This document shows positions 63,976-64,000 of a DNA stretch of 64,000 bases, one piece after another. Made by a program: the position numbers and the translations under genes. The DNA comes from Hygrocybe punicea (lineage: Eukaryota > Basidiomycota > Agaricomycetes > Agaricales > Hygrophoraceae), in NCBI GenBank assembly GCA_963556145.1, contig OY744470.1, positions 4,588,001 to 4,652,000 of the forward strand, written 5' to 3'. Every line of letters starts with the position of its first letter. Positions within the stretch are counted from its first letter, which is position 1. The notes beneath the pieces were generated by a model. That model was not told the DNA's origin and made no database searches. It worked only from the letters and a program-made list of their open reading frames with translations.

Positions 63976-64000
63976 GAAACATATTAAAACTATCAAAACT

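Overview
The window looks like a transposon-saturated stretch of an Agaricomycete (basidiomycete) nuclear genome. The reasons are introns of about 47-66 nt, a Plavaka-type transposase, TET/JBP dioxygenase genes, Helitron, Tc1/mariner and Harbinger-like genes, many MITE/foldback elements, and only two conventional host genes. A 200-bp assembly gap lies at 15385-15584. All family assignments come from reading motifs, because no database search was possible.

Layout. 1-3.2 kb: degraded sequence and two copies of a repeat that starts with a palindromic hairpin. 3.9-4.5 kb: the middle part of a Plavaka transposase, which ends abruptly. 4.5-8.6 kb: the minus-strand start of a gene copy (A) interrupted by a complete two-gene Tc1/mariner element (5560-8540). 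10.4-13.2 kb: a hAT-like MITE with a trinucleotide core, simple repeats and a TA-flanked foldback MITE. 15.7-17.1 kb: minisatellites. 17.1-22.9 kb: the host island, PEX1 (minus) and a small secreted EF-hand protein (plus). 23.2-25.7 kb: a foldback element. 28-30.4 kb: a broken PD-(D/E)XK-like gene split by a hairpin-led element. 30.6-31 kb: the C-terminal part of the Plavaka transposase. 31-34.9 kb: the rest of copy A, with a convergent TET/JBP gene. 35.3-37 kb: a histone-H3-tail-like PHD protein and a Myb/SANT gene. 37.3-42.9 kb: a 5.6-kb foldback element with 1.5-kb arms. 43-46.9 kb: a split SAM-like gene. 48-50.2 kb: a 137-bp minisatellite and a second mariner transposase. 51-52.2 kb: a Helitron fragment. 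52.2-54.1 kb: satellite-bearing repeats. 54.3-55.5 kb: a hypothetical gene. 55.9-64 kb: copy B of the duplicated cassette, in which a 2.6-kb LTR retroelement has entered the TET/JBP gene.

Three results tie the window together. First, two genes (Plavaka transposase and copy A of the cassette) are both cut at 4467 and at about 31026, and flipping the interval between them repairs both, so a roughly 26.6-kb inversion is indicated. Second, a two-gene convergent cassette (an Agaricomycete-type protein of unknown function plus a TET/JBP dioxygenase) is duplicated, and each TET/JBP copy is broken in a different way. Third, a palindromic terminus of about 31 bp recurs ten times on otherwise different elements, its stem sequence varies in a compensated way, and removing the element at two sites restores host reading frames exactly.

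The strongest candidates for something little described are the hairpin-terminus element family, the H3-tail/PHD protein next to the TE-borne TET/JBP genes, and the mariner element that carries a SAM-like companion gene.
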